Positions 41,770-51,080 of a stretch of DNA of 64,000 nucleotides are shown here, piece by piece. The DNA is from Streptomyces sp. NBC_01478 (lineage in GTDB: Bacteria > Actinomycetota > Actinomycetes > Streptomycetales > Streptomycetaceae): positions 7,545,501-7,609,500 of the forward strand of contig NZ_CP109444.1 in assembly GCF_036227225.1 (NCBI RefSeq), written 5' to 3'. Position 1 is the first letter of the stretch. Each line of letters begins with the position of its first letter. A program made the position numbers and the translations under genes. The notes below the pieces were generated by a model. The model was not told the origin of the DNA, ran no database searches, and saw only the letters and a list, made by a program, of their open reading frames with translations.

Positions 41770-43464
41770 ATGGCCAGGGAATTCCAACGCGGCCACAAGG
41801 CCAAGATCAGTGACCTCACCGCGGGCACGGATCTGTACGTAGGTGTGCAGATCACCGGCCCCGGACTGACGTTCGACATTAGCTGCTTCGGACTCGACGC
41901 CGAGGAGCGGCTCTCGGACGACCGGTACTTCGTGTTCTTCAACCAGCCGAAGTCCCCCGAGGAGTCCATCCAGCTCCTGGGTGCCCAGGCGGGCGACTCG
42001 GAGTCCTTCCGGGTCACGCTCGACAAGATCCCGCCGCAGATCCACAAACTGTCGTTCACGGCGACGCTCGACGGCGCCGGGCAGATGTCGCAGATCGCCC
42101 CCGGGTACGTCCGTATCGTCGCGGGCGGCGAGGAGGTGGCCCGCTACTCGTTCAACGGTTCGGAGTTCACCACCGAGCGGGCCGTGATGCTGGGTGACTT
42201 CTACCTGAAGGACGTCTGGCGCTTCGCCGCCGTCGGTCAGGGCTTCGACGGTGGCCTCGACGCGCTGCTGAAGAACTTCGGCGGCGAGGTCGCCGAGGAG
42301 GAGACGCCCGAGCCGCAGCAGGCACAGCCCGTGCCGCCGCAGTCCGGCGCCGCCCCCGGCTTCGCCCCGCCCGCTTTCGGCGCCCCCGCGGCTCCGGCAC
42401 CCGCCCCGGCTCCCCAGCCGGTCGCGCAGGGGTACGCACCTCCGCCGGTGCCGGCGCCGGCACCCGCGCCCTCCGTGCATGCCGCGCCGACCATCATCGC
42501 GCCCATGACCCCGCCCGGGGCGGGCACGGTGCCGCCCCCGGGTCCCGTGCCCGCGCCCTACGGCCAGCCGCAGCCGCCGTACGGACAGCAGGCCCCGGGC
42601 CAGAGCCCGCCTCCGCCGCCCGGTTACGCGCAGCCCCAGGCTCCGCACGCGCCGGGCCCGCCGCCCGGCTACGGGCAGCCGACCCCGCCCCCGGGCTACG
42701 GTCAGCCGCCCGCGCCTCCCGGCTACGGGCAGCAGCCGCCCGCGTTCGGGCAGGTCCCGGGGCAGGCGGCCGGCTACGGAGTGCCCCAGGGCGCTCCCCA
42801 GGGCGCCGGTGTGTCGGCCGCGCTGGAGAAGTTCAAGGAGACGCCCACCGGGCAGCGCTGGACGCAGCAGAACAAGAAGCTCGTCCGCGTCGACCTCGGC
42901 ATCGGCGGCCAGCCCGTGCTGGCCCGTCAGGGCAGCATGGTGCTCTACCAGGGCAAGGTCGACTTCGGCTACAAGGGCGCCGGGTTCGCCGGGCGGATCG
43001 TCGGCAACGCGACCGGCCAGGAGATGCAGCTCATGCGCTGCACGGGCCAGGGCCAGGTGTTCCTCGCCGAGAACTCCACCCATCTGCACCCCGTCGAGCT
43101 CCAGGGGGACGCGATCTGCGTCTCCGCGGAGAACGTCCTCGCCTTCGACGAGAGCCTCCAGTACGAGGTCCGCCGTATCGAGGGACACGGCATCCCCGGG
43201 GGCGCGCTGTTCACGATGCAGTTCCAGGGGACCGGCACCATCGTCGTGAAGACCCACGGTTCGCCCGTGGTGCTGCCGGTCACGCCGACCACGTTCGCCG
43301 ACTGCAACGCGGTCGTCGCCTGGTCCGCCGCCGCCCAGGTGATCGTCTCCAGCCAGGTCCGGATGCGCCGCAACGCGTACCCCGGAGACACCGGGGAGAG
43401 CGTCAACCTGCAGTTCCGGGCCGCCCCCGGCAACTTCATCGTCGTCCAGCCGTACGAGGTCTGA
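41770..43464 (+). CDS. TerD-AIM24 fusion protein
   Basis: The 564-residue protein begins with a TerD (tellurium/stress) domain: MAREFQRGHKAKISDLTAG, DISCFGLDAEERLSDDRYFVF, then NQPKSPE and the metal-binding surface around RVTLDKIPP. A 160-residue Pro/Gly/Tyr/Gln-rich linker (about 180-345, with PPPGYGQP repeats) leads to an AIM24/TIGR00266 beta-sandwich (about 360-560). The start ATG is chosen at 41770 because 41740 lies upstream of the TerD domain start. Two more AIM24 genes follow within 12 and 17 bases. TerD and AIM24 proteins are thought to be membrane- or stress-associated; the exact role is unknown. Confidence 0.87.
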   Translation: MAREFQRGHKAKISDLTAGTDLYVGVQITGPGLTFDISCFGLDAEERLSDDRYFVFFNQPKSPEESIQLLGAQAGDSESFRVTLDKIPPQIHKLSFTATLDGAGQMSQIAPGYVRIVAGGEEVARYSFNGSEFTTERAVMLGDFYLKDVWRFAAVGQGFDGGLDALLKNFGGEVAEEETPEPQQAQPVPPQSGAAPGFAPPAFGAPAAPAPAPAPQPVAQGYAPPPVPAPAPAPSVHAAPTIIAPMTPPGAGTVPPPGPVPAPYGQPQPPYGQQAPGQSPPPPPGYAQPQAPHAPGPPPGYGQPTPPPGYGQPPAPPGYGQQPPAFGQVPGQAAGYGVPQGAPQGAGVSAALEKFKETPTGQRWTQQNKKLVRVDLGIGGQPVLARQGSMVLYQGKVDFGYKGAGFAGRIVGNATGQEMQLMRCTGQGQVFLAENSTHLHPVELQGDAICVSAENVLAFDESLQYEVRRIEGHGIPGGALFTMQFQGTGTIVVKTHGSPVVLPVTPTTFADCNAVVAWSAAAQVIVSSQVRMRRNAYPGDTGESVNLQFRAAPGNFIVVQPYEV

Positions 43465-43475
43465 GGGAGCCCGTC

Positions 43476-44156
43476 ATGAACCAGCCGCTCGCGGGCTACG
43501 CCCCCGCACCCGTCACCGCCCGCATGGAGAACCACGGCAACAACATGCTGAAGGTCGCCATGCAGACCGGAAGCGACCTCTTCGCGCGCGTGGGCTCGAT
43601 GATCGCCTACGAGGGCTTCATCCAGTACGAACCCAACCCGCCGGCCGTGCGCCAGATCGCGCGCGACTGGATGACCGGCGAGGGCGCGCCCCTGATGAAG
43701 TGCTCCGGCGACGGACTGCTCTACCTCGCCGACTACGGCGCCGACGTCGTCGTGATCAACCTCAACGGCGACGGGATCTCCGTCAACGCCACCAACCTGC
43801 TTGCCTTCGACGCCCACCTCACATGGGGTGTGGAGCGGGTCAAGGGGCTGGCGAAGTTCGCCGGTCAGGGCCTGTGGAACACCAAGATCACCGGCCAGGG
43901 CTGGGTCGCGCTGACCTCCCGGGGCAAGCCGATCGTCGTCGACTGCGGCGGGGGCGAGGACGAGACCTACGTCGACCCGGACGCGCTCGTCGCCTGGTCC
44001 CCGAACCTCAAGGTGAAGGGCAAGCGGAGCTTCAAGGCGCAGTCGCTGATCGGCCGCGGCAGCGGCGAGGCCTACCAGATGGCCTTCTCCGGGCAGGGCA
44101 TCGTCGTCGTCCAGCCCAGCGAGGACAGCACCGACCGACTCCGGCTCCGGGGCTGA
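43476..44156 (+). CDS. AIM24 family protein
   Basis: The 226-residue protein is a single AIM24-type domain: LKVAMQTGSDLFARVGSMIAYEG at the start, FAGQGLWNTKITGQGWVALTS in the middle and FSGQGIVVVQPSE at the end. It is the second of three tandem AIM24 genes. GGGAG lies six bases before the ATG. There is no signal peptide or membrane helix. Function remains uncharacterised in bacteria; the mitochondrial namesake helps cristae organisation. Confidence 0.85.
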   Translation: MNQPLAGYAPAPVTARMENHGNNMLKVAMQTGSDLFARVGSMIAYEGFIQYEPNPPAVRQIARDWMTGEGAPLMKCSGDGLLYLADYGADVVVINLNGDGISVNATNLLAFDAHLTWGVERVKGLAKFAGQGLWNTKITGQGWVALTSRGKPIVVDCGGGEDETYVDPDALVAWSPNLKVKGKRSFKAQSLIGRGSGEAYQMAFSGQGIVVVQPSEDSTDRLRLRG

Positions 44157-44172
44157 GGGGGGACACGACACC

Positions 44173-44928
44173 ATGCAGAGCCCGCTTTTCGCGTTCAACG
44201 ACTCGCAGTCCCAGGACCGCTACAGCCTCCAGAACAAGCAGATGCTGCGCGTCGTCCTGGAGGGCCACGACGACATCCTCGCCCGCAAGGGCACGATGGT
44301 CGCCTACCAGGGGCTCGTCGAGTTCGACGCCGAGTACCAGAGCAACCAGCAGGGACGCGCGCGTGCCTACACCGGCGAGGGCCTCAACCTGATGCGCTGC
44401 CACGGGCAGGGCACGGTCTTCCTCGCCAACCTCGCCCAGCACATCCACGTAGTGGATGTGGAACAGGACGGCCTCACCGTCGACAGCAGCTACGTCCTCG
44501 CGATGGACTCCTCGTTGCACCACGAGGTCATCGCCGTGGACAGCCTGTACGGCATCTCCGGCTCCGGGAAGTACCAGCTCAACATCACCGGCCGCGGCAA
44601 GGTCGCCCTGATGACCTCGGGCGCGCCCCTGATGATGCAGGTCACGCCCGACAAGTACGTCAACTGCGACGCCGACGCGATCGTCGCCTGGTCCACCGGC
44701 CTGCGCGTCCAGATGCAGGCCCAGACGCACTCCTCCGGCGTGTGGCGGCGCCGCGGCAACACCGGCGAGGGCTGGGAGCTGAGCTTCATGGGCAGCGGCT
44801 ACGCGCTCGTCCAGCCCAGCGAACTCCTGCCGCCGCAGAACGCGGCGATCGGCCAGGGCGTCGCCGCCCAGTTCGGCATGGGCCAGCACGGCGCACACGC
44901 CCAGAACCAGGGCAACGCCTGGAGCTGA
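44173..44928 (+). CDS. AIM24 family protein
   Basis: The 251-residue third AIM24 protein has KQMLRVVLEGHDDILARKGTMV, SGSGKYQLNITGRGKVALM and FMGSGYALVQPSE, aligning along its length with the previous protein but clearly diverged. It ends in a Gln/His/Ala-rich tail. A GAGGGGG ribosome-binding site precedes the ATG. The operon of three closes with a strong terminator. Confidence 0.85.
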   Translation: MQSPLFAFNDSQSQDRYSLQNKQMLRVVLEGHDDILARKGTMVAYQGLVEFDAEYQSNQQGRARAYTGEGLNLMRCHGQGTVFLANLAQHIHVVDVEQDGLTVDSSYVLAMDSSLHHEVIAVDSLYGISGSGKYQLNITGRGKVALMTSGAPLMMQVTPDKYVNCDADAIVAWSTGLRVQMQAQTHSSGVWRRRGNTGEGWELSFMGSGYALVQPSELLPPQNAAIGQGVAAQFGMGQHGAHAQNQGNAWS

Positions 44929-44946
44929 GCGTCCGGAAGACCGACG

Positions 44947-44978
44947 TAAGGGGCGCCCGCACTTGCGGGCGCCCCTTA
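44947..44978. terminator. bidirectional terminator after the AIM24 operon
   Basis: TAAGGGGCGCCCGCA and its exact complement with a CT centre form a 15-bp stem between the convergent AIM24 and NUDIX genes. Confidence 0.8.
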
Positions 44979-45004
44979 CACGTCCAACGCCTGCCACACC
45001 CCGC

Positions 45005-45526
45005 TCAGAGCCTGGCGTGCGTCGCCTCCAGCAGCCGCAGAACCGACTCGTCCGCCACAGCCGCTACCTCGTCGAAGGCGAACCAGCGCAGGTCCAGGGA
45101 CTCGTCGCTGATCTCCTGCACGGCGTCGGGGGGTGCCAGCACCGCGTACTGGACGTCGTAGTGGAAGTGGCACGGCGCCGGGATGGGATGCAGGTCCAGG
45201 CGGACCGGGCCGCCCGGCAGCAGGGTCAGTCCGGTGATGCCGGACTCCTCCGTGGCCTCGCGCAGCGCCGCAGCCTTCAGGGAGGTGTCCTCCGGCTCGC
45301 AGTGGCCGCCCATCTGGAGCCACATCCGCAGCTTCTTGTGCAGGGTCAGCAGGACCCTGCCGTGCTCCGGGTCGACCACCAGGCCGCTCGCCGTGATGTG
45401 ACCGGCATGGCAGGACTTCCACATGCCGTCCGGGTGCGCGGCCAGGTGGTCCAGGTAGGCCTGGCACAGGTCCGTCTGGTCCTCGTAGCTCTTGAGTACG
45501 AGGACCGCGTCGTCGTACAGGCTCAC
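45005..45526 (-). CDS. NUDIX hydrolase
   Basis: The 173-residue protein carries a NUDIX box GGHCEPEDTSLKAAALREATEESG (G-x5-E-x7-REUxEE-type, with an extra residue after GGH) and the preceding strand LLTLHKKLRMWLQM. This sub-type resembles the small Streptomyces hydrolases of unknown substrate; a nucleoside-diphosphate derivative is likely. The GTG at 45526 overlaps the stop of the DUF2342 gene by four bases (GTGA), so translation is coupled. Confidence 0.88.
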   Translation of the reverse strand: MSLYDDAVLVLKSYEDQTDLCQAYLDHLAAHPDGMWKSCHAGHITASGLVVDPEHGRVLLTLHKKLRMWLQMGGHCEPEDTSLKAAALREATEESGITGLTLLPGGPVRLDLHPIPAPCHFHYDVQYAVLAPPDAVQEISDESLDLRWFAFDEVAAVADESVLRLLEATHARL

Positions 45527-46962
45527 TCGGTGTCGTCGTCCTTGGAGTCCTCGTCCTTCGTCAGGTTCGGCTTCTCCGCGGAGCCGCTCGCCGCCTCGCC
45601 GAGCATCTTGTCCAGCTCGGAGAAGTCGAGCTGCTCGCGGTGCACGAAGCCGTCCGGGTCGTCCAGGTCGGAGGCCGTGGGCAGCATGTCCGGGTGGGCC
45701 CACAGACCGTCCCGGCCGTCGACACCGCGCGCGTCCGTGAGCGAGGCCCACAGACGGGAGGCGTCGCGCAGCCGGCGCGGGCGCAGCTCCAGGCCGATCA
45801 GCGTGGCGAACGTCTGCTCGGCGGGACCGCCCGTCGCGCGACGGCGCCGCAGGGTCTCGCGGAGCGCGTCGGCGGATGTCAGACGCGGCTTCGCGGCCGC
45901 GTGGACCACTGCGTCCACCCAGCCCTCGACGAGCGCCAGAGCCGTCTCCAGACGGGCCAGGGCGGCCTTCTGCTCCGGAGTGTCCTCGGGCTGGAACATG
46001 CCCTGCTGGAGGGCGTCCTGCAACTGCTCCGGGTTCTGCGGGTCGAACTGGCCGACCACGTCCTCCAGCTTGGCGGTGTCGACCTTGATCCCGCGCGCGT
46101 ACCCGTCGACCGCGCCGTACAGGTGCGAGCGCAGCCACGGCACGTGCGCGAACAGGCGCTGGTGGGCCGCCTCGCGCAGGGCGAGGTAGAGCCGCACCTC
46201 CTCCTGCGGGACGCCCAGGTCCTTGCCGAACGCCACGATGTTCAGCGGCAGCAGCGCGGCCTTGCCGACCGGGCCGAGCGGCAGACCGATGTCGGTCGAG
46301 CCGACGACCTCGCCCGCGAGCGTGCCCACGGCCTGCCCGATCTGCGTGCCGAACATGGCGCCGCCCATCGAGCGCATCATGCCGATCAGCGGGCCCGCCA
46401 TGGCCTGCATCTCCTCCGGCAGGACGTCGCCCATGGCCGCGCCGACGCGCTCGGCGACCGGGTCCACGAGCTCCTTCCAGGCCGGCAGGGTCGCCTCGAC
46501 CCACTCCGCGCGGGACCACGCCACGGCGGATCCGGCACCGGACGGCAGCGAGGTCGCGTCGTCCAGCCACAGGTCGGCGAGGCGGACGGCCTCCTCGACC
46601 GCGGTGCGCTCGGCGGGGCCGATGCTCGCGTCCTTGACGCCGTCCTGGGTGCCCTGGGAGACCGTCTGGCGGGCGATCTGCTTGGCCATGTCCCAGTTCA
46701 CCGGGCCGCCCTCGTACGAGAGCATCTGGCCCAACTGCTGGAACGCGGCGCCCAGGTCGGTGGGGTTCAGGGAGCCGAACATGGCTGCGAGCGGATTGTC
46801 CGCGCCGGGGCCGCCAAAGCCCCCGGCACCGGGCAGCCCGCCAAAACCGAACGGGTTGGCCGGTCCCTGACCACCACCGCTCTCCTGGTCCTTCTTCTTG
46901 CCCTCGTCGCCGTCGTCCGGCTCCTCCGGCGGAAGGCCGAATCCGAATGGGGTGTCACTCAC
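45523..46962 (-). CDS. DUF2342 (zincin_2) zinc-dependent metalloprotease
   Basis: The 479-residue protein belongs to the actinobacterial DUF2342/zincin_2 family, sometimes named coenzyme F420 biosynthesis-associated. Its characteristic segments are LPLNIVAFGKDLGVP, LREAAHQRLFAHVPWL (the family's stand-in for an HExxH helix) and ALVEGWVDAVVHAAA. The N-terminal 50 residues are Gly/Pro-rich with FGFGGLPGAGGFGG repeats. No signal peptide is seen. The catalytic role is assigned only from the family name. An orthologue sits in the same syntenic block in M. tuberculosis (Rv3195, from memory). Confidence 0.85.
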   Translation of the reverse strand: MSDTPFGFGLPPEEPDDGDEGKKKDQESGGGQGPANPFGFGGLPGAGGFGGPGADNPLAAMFGSLNPTDLGAAFQQLGQMLSYEGGPVNWDMAKQIARQTVSQGTQDGVKDASIGPAERTAVEEAVRLADLWLDDATSLPSGAGSAVAWSRAEWVEATLPAWKELVDPVAERVGAAMGDVLPEEMQAMAGPLIGMMRSMGGAMFGTQIGQAVGTLAGEVVGSTDIGLPLGPVGKAALLPLNIVAFGKDLGVPQEEVRLYLALREAAHQRLFAHVPWLRSHLYGAVDGYARGIKVDTAKLEDVVGQFDPQNPEQLQDALQQGMFQPEDTPEQKAALARLETALALVEGWVDAVVHAAAKPRLTSADALRETLRRRRATGGPAEQTFATLIGLELRPRRLRDASRLWASLTDARGVDGRDGLWAHPDMLPTASDLDDPDGFVHREQLDFSELDKMLGEAASGSAEKPNLTKDEDSKDDDTE

Positions 46963-47154
46963 GGGATTCCTCGGCTGTTAAGGCCGCCGGTTCTCTCCGA
47001 CGGCGCGACTGCCCTTCAACACCACCCAGCGTAGACACCGCGGGCCGATCAGGCCTCGGTGCTTCGCCGAGACCTGGCCTGCGGCAGGATGGATGCCACC
47101 TGGTCCGGACGCGTCACGCGCGTCCGTACTGAAGACAACCGCTGGAGACGCCCG

Positions 47155-48267
47155 GTGAGTTCCCCAGATCCGCAGGTTCGCGCAGCGCGAAACCACTCAA
47201 CCAGTCCCGCCGTGCGCGGGCCCGTCGTCGCGGTCACCGGCGCCGCGTCCGGGGTCGGGGCGCTGCTGACCGAGCGGCTCGCCGCCTCCGAGGAGATCAA
47301 GCAGGTCATCGCCATCGACGAGCGGCGCGGGGAGTGCGCGGCGGCCCAGTGGCACATCCTCGACGTACGGGATCCGGCCATCGCGGAGAAGCTGCGCGGC
47401 GCGGACGTCGTCGTCCATCTGGCGCTGGACCTCGATCTGGAGACCGACCCGGCCGCCCGTTCGGCGTACAACGTGCGGGGGACGCAGACCGTGCTGACCG
47501 CCGCCGCGGCGGCCGGTGTGCACCGGGTCGTGCTCTGCACCTCGGCGATGGTCTACGGAGCGCTGCCCGACAACGAACTGCCGCTCTCGGAGGACGCCGA
47601 ACTGCGCGCCACCGCGGAGGCCACCGGGGTCGGCGACCTGCTGGAGGTCGAGCGCCTCGCGCGGCGCGCGCCCCGGGCGCACCCCGGGCTCAATGTCACC
47701 GTCGTCCGCCCCGGAGTGCTCGTCGGCGGCACCGACACCGCACTGACCAGGTACTTCGAGTCGCCCCGGCTGCTGGTGGTGGCCGGGTCGCGGCCCGCCT
47801 GGCAGTTCTGCCATGTCGAGGATCTGTGCAGCGCCCTGGAGTACGCCGTCCTGGAGAAGGTCGACGGGGAACTCGCCGTCGGCTGCGACGGCTGGCTGGA
47901 GCAGGAGGAGGTCGAGGAGCTCAGCGGCATCCGTCGCATGGAGCTGCCGTCGGCCGTCGCGCTCGGCGCCGCCGCCCGGCTGCACCGGATCGGACTCACC
48001 CCGTCCCCGGCCGGCGACCTCGCGTACACGATGTACCCCTGGGTAGTCAGCGGAAGCCGGCTGCACGACGCGGGCTGGCGGCCGCAGTGGACCAACGAGG
48101 AAGTGCTCGCCGAGCTGCTGGAAGAGGTCGCCGGGCGGCACACGGTCGTCGGACGACGGCTCGGCCGCAAGGACGCGACGGCGGCCGGTGCCGCGGGCGC
48201 GACGGTCGCCCTGCTGGGCGCGGCGGCGGTCGTACGACGGGCGCGGAAGGCCCGGCGGCGGATCTGA
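47155..48267 (+). CDS. SDR-family NAD-dependent epimerase/dehydratase-like protein
   Basis: The 370-residue protein has a Rossmann motif VTGAASGVGALLTERL and VVVHLALDLD in the position of the NNAG strand. The Tyr of the catalytic site is in MVYGALPDNE, but the Lys expected three residues on is not present, so it is an atypical SDR that may only bind a nucleotide. The C-terminus has a short hydrophobic helix followed by RRARKARRRI, perhaps a membrane anchor facing the cytoplasm. GGAGA lies seven bases before the GTG. Divergent from the DUF2342 gene. Confidence 0.82.
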   Translation: MSSPDPQVRAARNHSTSPAVRGPVVAVTGAASGVGALLTERLAASEEIKQVIAIDERRGECAAAQWHILDVRDPAIAEKLRGADVVVHLALDLDLETDPAARSAYNVRGTQTVLTAAAAAGVHRVVLCTSAMVYGALPDNELPLSEDAELRATAEATGVGDLLEVERLARRAPRAHPGLNVTVVRPGVLVGGTDTALTRYFESPRLLVVAGSRPAWQFCHVEDLCSALEYAVLEKVDGELAVGCDGWLEQEEVEELSGIRRMELPSAVALGAAARLHRIGLTPSPAGDLAYTMYPWVVSGSRLHDAGWRPQWTNEEVLAELLEEVAGRHTVVGRRLGRKDATAAGAAGATVALLGAAAVVRRARKARRRI

Positions 48268-48380
48268 GCAGCGCAAGCCCGTAAAACACCTGCTCCTGTA
48301 GGACGCTCCAAACAGGCACGCGCGTGTGCCTGGTGAAAGTGCTATTCCGGGCTGTCGGCGGGGTGGGGCACGATGGAGGC

Positions 48381-48842
48381 ATGGCACCCACGATCGACCA
48401 TCCCGGTGAGCAGGCCGCGCAGGATCCCATCAAGCTGATCGGGATCCGGGACACCCCGCTCTCCGTGGACGAGGTCTTCAGGGCCGTCGGGGACGACGCG
48501 GCCGGTGGGACGGCCCTCTTCGTCGGGACCGTGCGCAATCACGACGGCGGAGCCGATGTCGACGAGCTGGGGTACTCCTGCCATCCCAGTGCCGAGGCCG
48601 AGATGCGCCGCGTCGCCGAGAAGGTCGTCGCGGACTACCCGGTGCGGGCGCTGGCCGCCGTCCACCGTGTGGGGGAGCTCGGGATCGGTGACCTGGCGGT
48701 CGTCGTCGCCGTGTCGTGTCCGCACCGGGGTGAGGCCTTCGAGGCGTGCCGGAAGCTGATCGACGACCTCAAGCACGAGGTGCCGATCTGGAAGCACCAG
48801 AAGTTCTCCGACGGCACCGAGGAGTGGGTCGGCGCCTGCTGA
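48381..48842 (+). CDS. moaE: MoaE, molybdopterin synthase catalytic subunit
   Basis: The 153-residue protein is the large subunit of molybdopterin synthase, which adds sulfur from MoaD thiocarboxylate to precursor Z. It shows FVGTVRNHDGG, LGYSCHPSAEAEM, HRVGELGIGDLAVVVAVSC and the substrate Lys region VPIWKHQKFSDG. The sulfur arrives through MoeZ, encoded 33 kb upstream; no moaD gene lies in the window. The ATG is preceded by CACGAT six bases away and GGAGG directly adjacent, so leaderless initiation is likely. Confidence 0.95.
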   Translation: MAPTIDHPGEQAAQDPIKLIGIRDTPLSVDEVFRAVGDDAAGGTALFVGTVRNHDGGADVDELGYSCHPSAEAEMRRVAEKVVADYPVRALAAVHRVGELGIGDLAVVVAVSCPHRGEAFEACRKLIDDLKHEVPIWKHQKFSDGTEEWVGAC

Positions 48843-48952
48843 TGGGCGCTCACCGGTTGCGTAACCGCCCCCCGGGCCCGAGCGTTGTCAGTGGGGCTGG
48901 CTAATCTGCTGATCAGTCAGTTGAGGTGACTCTGTGGGGTTGGGAGGTCGGC

Positions 48953-49117
48953 ATGGCGGCACTCGCCTGGTTGTTGATTCCGCTGGTGGCCGCGATAGGT
49001 GCCGGTCTGTGGGGCAGTTGGGCGAACAGGACCCGCAAGGTGCGCAGCGACGGTCCGGAATTGGACGGCTATGCCCGCTTCCGCGAAGCGATGGACAAGT
49101 CCCACTCCGGCACGTGA
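48953..49117 (+). CDS. small single-pass membrane protein (54 aa)
   Basis: MAALAWLLIPLVAAIGAGLW is one membrane helix, followed by a cytosolic tail WANRTRKVRSDGPELDGYARF that ends KSHSGT. GGGAGG lies six bases before the ATG at 48953, which decides against the GTG at 48926. It lies just upstream of the membrane-anchored PDZ protease gene and may be its accessory or substrate; that is inference. Confidence 0.75.
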   Translation: MAALAWLLIPLVAAIGAGLWGSWANRTRKVRSDGPELDGYARFREAMDKSHSGT

Positions 49118-49170
49118 GCGGAAGGCGGCCCTGACGGTGCGCTGACAGAAGCGTCCCGTACTGTCGTGCC

Positions 49171-50268
49171 ATGCCACGCCGCACCGCGACGATGCTCGCC
49201 TCCACCCTGATGCTGATCGCGCTCCTGTGCGCCGGAGTCCTCATCAACGTCCCGTACGCGGAGATGTCGCCGGGCCCGACGGTGAACACGCTCGGGGACC
49301 ACGACGGCGAGCCGGTGCTGCAGATCACCGGGCGCAAGACCTACCCGACGACCGGTCACCTGAACATGACGACGGTCCGGGTCACCAGCGCCGACTACAA
49401 CATGAACCTCATCGAGGCCGTGTACGGCTGGCTCGCCCACGACGACAAGATCGTCCCGCACGACACGCTGTACCCCGACGGCAAGACGGAGCAGCAGTCG
49501 ACCCAGGAGAACGCCGAGGAGTTCAGCCAGTCCCAGGAGAGCGCCAAGGTCGCCGCCCTGGACCAGTTGGGCGTCCCGGTGAAGTCCTGGGTGATCGTCT
49601 CGACGGTCGTCAAGGGCACCCCGGCCGAGAACAAGCTGCACGCCGGTGACGTGATCAAGGCCGTCGACGGTACGGCGGTGAAGCAGCCCGACGACGTCGC
49701 GAAACTGGTCACCAAGCACAAGCCCGGCGAGAACGTCGTGTTCACGATCGTGCCCGCCAAGGAGCAGGCCGACGCCGTGAAGGCGAACAAGACGGCGACC
49801 GCGACGAAGAAGATCACGATCACCACCGCGACCTCCGACGACAGCGGCACCAAGCGCGCCATCGTCGGCATCTCGGCCGGAACCGATCACACGTTCCCGT
49901 TCACCATCGACATCAAGCTCGCCGACGTCGGCGGCCCGAGCGCCGGCCTGATGTTCGCGCTCGGCATCTACGACAAGCTCACCCCGGGTGACCTCACCGG
50001 CGGCAAGTTCGTGGCGGGCACCGGCACGATCGACGACGAGGGCAAGGTCGGCCCGATCGGCGGCATCTCGATGAAGACGGTCGGCGCGCGCAGCAAGGGC
50101 GCCCGGTACTTCCTGACGCCCGCCGACAACTGCGCGGAGGCCGCCAAGGACACCCCCGGTGGCCTCCAGCTCGTCAAGGTGAACACCATCAAGGACGCGA
50201 TCAGCGACCTCAAGCTGATCAACAGCGGCAAGACGGACGACCTGCCGAAGTGCACCACCAAGGGCTGA
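49171..50268 (+). CDS. membrane-anchored PDZ/Lon-like serine protease (YlbL type)
   Basis: The 365-residue protein has one N-terminal membrane helix (MLASTLMLIALLCAGVLINV), an extracytoplasmic PDZ domain (about 140-215, with VVKGTPAENKLHAGDVIKAV) and a C-terminal Lon (S16) protease domain. The catalytic dyad should be the Ser of GGPSAGLMFA and the Lys of GGISMKTVGA. There is no ATPase domain, so this is the ATP-independent YlbL type. It would degrade or process proteins on the outer face of the membrane. The start lies 18 bases after CGTACTGT. In mycobacteria it neighbours UPF0182, as here. Confidence 0.92.
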   Translation: MPRRTATMLASTLMLIALLCAGVLINVPYAEMSPGPTVNTLGDHDGEPVLQITGRKTYPTTGHLNMTTVRVTSADYNMNLIEAVYGWLAHDDKIVPHDTLYPDGKTEQQSTQENAEEFSQSQESAKVAALDQLGVPVKSWVIVSTVVKGTPAENKLHAGDVIKAVDGTAVKQPDDVAKLVTKHKPGENVVFTIVPAKEQADAVKANKTATATKKITITTATSDDSGTKRAIVGISAGTDHTFPFTIDIKLADVGGPSAGLMFALGIYDKLTPGDLTGGKFVAGTGTIDDEGKVGPIGGISMKTVGARSKGARYFLTPADNCAEAAKDTPGGLQLVKVNTIKDAISDLKLINSGKTDDLPKCTTKG

Positions 50269-50296
50269 ACAAGCCCTCTTCTTAAAGAAGACCTCG

Positions 50297-50347
50297 CGTA
50301 CGACTCCGGGGGCGCCCGCAGACAGAGGGCGCCCCCGGAGTCGTACG
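50297..50347. terminator. 21-bp perfect-stem terminator between convergent genes
   Basis: The arm beginning CGTACGACTCCGGGGGCGCC (50297-50317) is exactly complementary to 50327-50347, with a nine-base loop. This is the longest perfect hairpin in the window, and it separates the convergent PDZ-protease and PPA1309 genes. Confidence 0.8.
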
Positions 50348-50375
50348 AGAAGAACCGGAGTCGTGGCGGACGACG

Positions 50376-50918
50376 TCAGTCCTCGAAGGTCGCCGACAGG
50401 GCTTCCGCGAGGCCCGGGACCAGGGCGCCGCCCGTGAGGACCTCCGTGGGAGAGTCCTTCTCGCGCAGGCGCAGGGCCGAGTCGCGGGTGCCGTCGCGCA
50501 GGACCGCGACCGTCATGCGGACCTCCTGGCGGTCCGGGTGCTGGGCGACCCACTGGGTGAGCTTCTTCTCGCTCAGGCCGTCCGGGACGGAGGCCTCGGC
50601 GGACGGCGGCAGCATCAGGCGCTCGACCGTGAGCGCGCAGCCAACTACCGCGTCGGGCCAGGCGATCGTGCCGAGGAACTCGTCCAGCGGCTTTCCGGCC
50701 GGGATCTCCTCCTGCTCGATCGGAGTGAGACCGGTGGTCTCGGGCTCGTCCCGCAGGCCGAGTTGGGCCGCGAGGCCGGGTTCCTGGGCCCGCAGTCGCG
50801 CGGTGTCTACCAGGGCGAAGAGGCGAGCGGGCTGGTCCCAGCCGAGGCCGGAGGCGTACTCGTCGATCTCGAGTACGGCCCGGGTGAGGGGGTTCGCTGC
50901 CATGGGAGTGTTGGACAT
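50376..50918 (-). CDS. PPA1309 family protein
   Basis: The 180-residue protein belongs to a conserved actinobacterial family of unknown function. Characteristic parts are NPLTRAVLEIDEYASGLGWD at the N-terminus, RLFALVDTARLR, and EEFLGTIAWP-like DEFLGTIAWPDAVVGCALTV. There is no signal or membrane segment. It starts at 50918 (MSNTPMAANP), seven bases after CAGGAT on the minus strand, fitting leaderless transcription. It is divergent from the UPF0182 gene, a conserved arrangement in actinobacteria. Confidence 0.83.
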   Translation of the reverse strand: MSNTPMAANPLTRAVLEIDEYASGLGWDQPARLFALVDTARLRAQEPGLAAQLGLRDEPETTGLTPIEQEEIPAGKPLDEFLGTIAWPDAVVGCALTVERLMLPPSAEASVPDGLSEKKLTQWVAQHPDRQEVRMTVAVLRDGTRDSALRLREKDSPTEVLTGGALVPGLAEALSATFED

Positions 50919-51080
50919 GGTCACAATCCTGCCTCGTTCATGGCCGGAATCGGGAACCGAGTAAACGGTGAGTAAGTTGCATAGGTGTGGGCCCGCGATC
51001 ACGCGGGGCTACGGCGGGTCCGCGAAACCGGGGACCTGACGCAACGACAGCGACCAACAGCGAACTTCGAGGTGCGCACC

